64,000 bases of DNA from Rhodovulum sulfidophilum DSM 1374. Lineage in GTDB: Bacteria; Pseudomonadota; Alphaproteobacteria; Rhodobacterales; Rhodobacteraceae. The stretch spans positions 2,418,001 to 2,482,000 of the forward strand of contig NZ_CP015418.1 in the NCBI RefSeq assembly GCF_001633165.1. The letters run 5' to 3'. The position numbers and the translations under genes are program-made. The notes under the pieces were generated by a model that made no database searches, was not told where the DNA came from, and saw only the letters and a program-made list of their open reading frames with translations. Positions 62,730 to 64,000 of this stretch are shown piece by piece. Position 1 is the stretch's first letter, and each line of letters opens with the position of its first letter.

Positions 62730-64000
62730 ATGGCCAGAGAAGTCAACGAAACAACGGACGATAAGGAAGCTGCCGACGAGAAACCCGCTTCTACGATCCT
62801 GCTTGCGTCCGCAGATGATTTCGCAACAATCGATCTTGAGAAGGCGTTGGAAGGGGTTGATCGCGCCGACGAGCGTGCGCTGGAACAGGCGCTAGGCATG
62901 GCTGCGAAGGCGGCTGAAGACTCCGGCGATAGAGCTGAAGCGCGCGGCTACCAGCTATTGATGTTTCTCTGCACACTCCAGTTGCGCGTCGAGGATCCGG
63001 GCCCGCCCTGGGGGCCAAGGTTCGTCGGTCGGGAGGGGAGATCCTACACGGCAAGTGACTTCCGCGGGCATCAGAATACCGTGCTCGCGGGCATCGTCGA
63101 CGGGATCAGGCACCCTGCCCTCAGGGCGAGGGTCGCAGATGTCGTGTGGTACAACGACCGCGCTCAGGGCGCCGCTGCCGCGGTAGCCATCGCAGCGTAC
63201 AGCGAGGCCATCGAGCGGCGCTTAGACGGGACATATGCTCCCGAATTTAGGGATGCAGAGCATATTCTTGATCTGGTCGACTGGCTTGAAAGGTCGCTCC
63301 AGATTTCGTCAATGTCCTGCAAGCGTCGCGAAATTCCTGAAACCGTGCGGTCAGCGTTCGAGGCGATGTACGAGCGCGCTTTGAATTCTGGCCAGTACGT
63401 CGCCTTCGAGCGGGTCGCAAACCTCGCGGTGGGCTACGAGTTGGCCGACTGGTCCAGAGTGGCGACTGATGCGTCGAAGCTCGCCAAGAAGCGCACCGGA
63501 GGTGACTACCCGATGGCTGTTCAGGCGGTGTGGAACCTTGCCGCCCGAGCTTACGCAAAGATCGGCGCCGAAGATAGCAAGCGCGAATGCCAGGCACAGT
63601 CTGTCGAAGAAACACTGAGAATGCGCGCGCAGGTCAGCTCCGCGGCGGCTCAGGCCTACTGGACACGCAAGGCCATTGGCGAGCTTCGGGCCGCTCGCGT
63701 CTTCAAGGATCGCATCACTGAGCTTCGGAAGGAATTGCGCGAACTGCAGGAGGCGTCGCTGGACGAATTCGGGCAATTCAGCATCCCGCTCGATATCACG
63801 CAGGAGCGCAAAGGGACGATAGAATTATTCGAAGGGCTAACCCTACCGGACGTGCTGCTCCAGTTTGCACTTCTGGCCTCGGCGCCTAAGCTGGAACATC
63901 TCAAGCAGCAAGCGCTCGAGAGTCGAAAGGACGGTTTCGTCTCGTCGGTCTTCGGCGGCAGCTATTCCGACCATGAGGGAAAGACGGTAGCCGAGACGCC
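62730..64000 (+). CDS. DUF4209-like protein, N-terminal part (cut by window edge)
   Basis: An open frame of 423 codons from ATG 62730 (MAREVNETTDDKEAAD) to the window end. The translation is strongly helical, with a conserved-looking PPWGPRFVGREGRSYTASDFRGHQNTVLAGIVDGIRHPALRARVADVVWYNDR and, at the edge, FVSSVFGGSYSDHEGKTVAETP. These segments resemble DUF4209 proteins and their N-terminal partner domain, which are scattered in accessory islands and have no proven function. No signal peptide or membrane segment. Confidence 0.65.
   Translation, partial: MAREVNETTDDKEAADEKPASTILLASADDFATIDLEKALEGVDRADERALEQALGMAAKAAEDSGDRAEARGYQLLMFLCTLQLRVEDPGPPWGPRFVGREGRSYTASDFRGHQNTVLAGIVDGIRHPALRARVADVVWYNDRAQGAAAAVAIAAYSEAIERRLDGTYAPEFRDAEHILDLVDWLERSLQISSMSCKRREIPETVRSAFEAMYERALNSGQYVAFERVANLAVGYELADWSRVATDASKLAKKRTGGDYPMAVQAVWNLAARAYAKIGAEDSKRECQAQSVEETLRMRAQVSSAAAQAYWTRKAIGELRAARVFKDRITELRKELRELQEASLDEFGQFSIPLDITQERKGTIELFEGLTLPDVLLQFALLASAPKLEHLKQQALESRKDGFVSSVFGGSYSDHEGKTVAET

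Overview
The window is high-GC DNA whose gene content fits an alphaproteobacterium of the Rhodobacter/Paracoccus group: hisB, tig, rpsF-rpsR-rplI, fabD-fabG-acpP, a SARP-type regulator and GTA-like tail genes. The genus cannot be fixed from the sequence alone.

Layout. 1-13.1 kb is ordinary core chromosome, apart from an uncharacterised three-gene unit (SARP-like regulator, PAP2/haloperoxidase-fold protein with an Asn-Arg repeat tract, S8 peptidase) just before tig. From 13.2 kb to the right edge the DNA is accessory. 13.2-14.6 kb is a mosaic of IS3, IS5 and IS110 remnants. A LysR-YeiH pair follows. 16.9-30.4 kb is a lower-GC patchwork: a 134-bp MITE that truncates a HEPN-like gene, an autotransporter, a broken kinase gene carrying a piece of phage integrase, a MocR regulator, two further candidate HEPN-type or hypothetical proteins, and a Septu-like PtuA ATPase with an HNH partner interrupted by an in-frame amber codon.

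30.4-60.3 kb holds two closely related, internally deleted prophages that each end, on the right, in an integrase gene followed by the same 66-bp direct repeat. That repeat contains the 3' part of a tRNA-Arg (anticodon CCG). The two repeats (40152-40217 and 60277-60342) bracket a 20-kb segment containing a complete type I-E CRISPR-Cas locus (cas3, casABCDE, cas1, cas2, 26 repeats plus one decayed terminal repeat) followed by the second prophage remnant. A 19-bp candidate integrase arm site occurs just inside both ends of that segment. The simplest reading is a tandem array of tRNA-Arg-targeted elements, the middle one carrying CRISPR-Cas as cargo. In it the CRISPR-Cas block replaces the Dam/HNH end seen in the first prophage. 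One spacer (49082-49113) translates to a peptide that nearly matches the tail-tip protein of both prophages, so the array probably targets relatives of its own carrier.

The right end (60.3-64 kb) has an ECF41-type sigma factor with its carboxymuconolactone-decarboxylase-like partner and a textbook ECF41 promoter, then a DUF4209-like gene cut by the window edge. A dispersed repeat of about 130-200 bp occurs at least five times, only in the accessory part.

Functional grouping: core lipid synthesis, translation and folding on the left; defence (Septu-like, HEPN candidates, CRISPR-Cas, HicAB), phage lysis/tail modules and stress-type regulation on the right.
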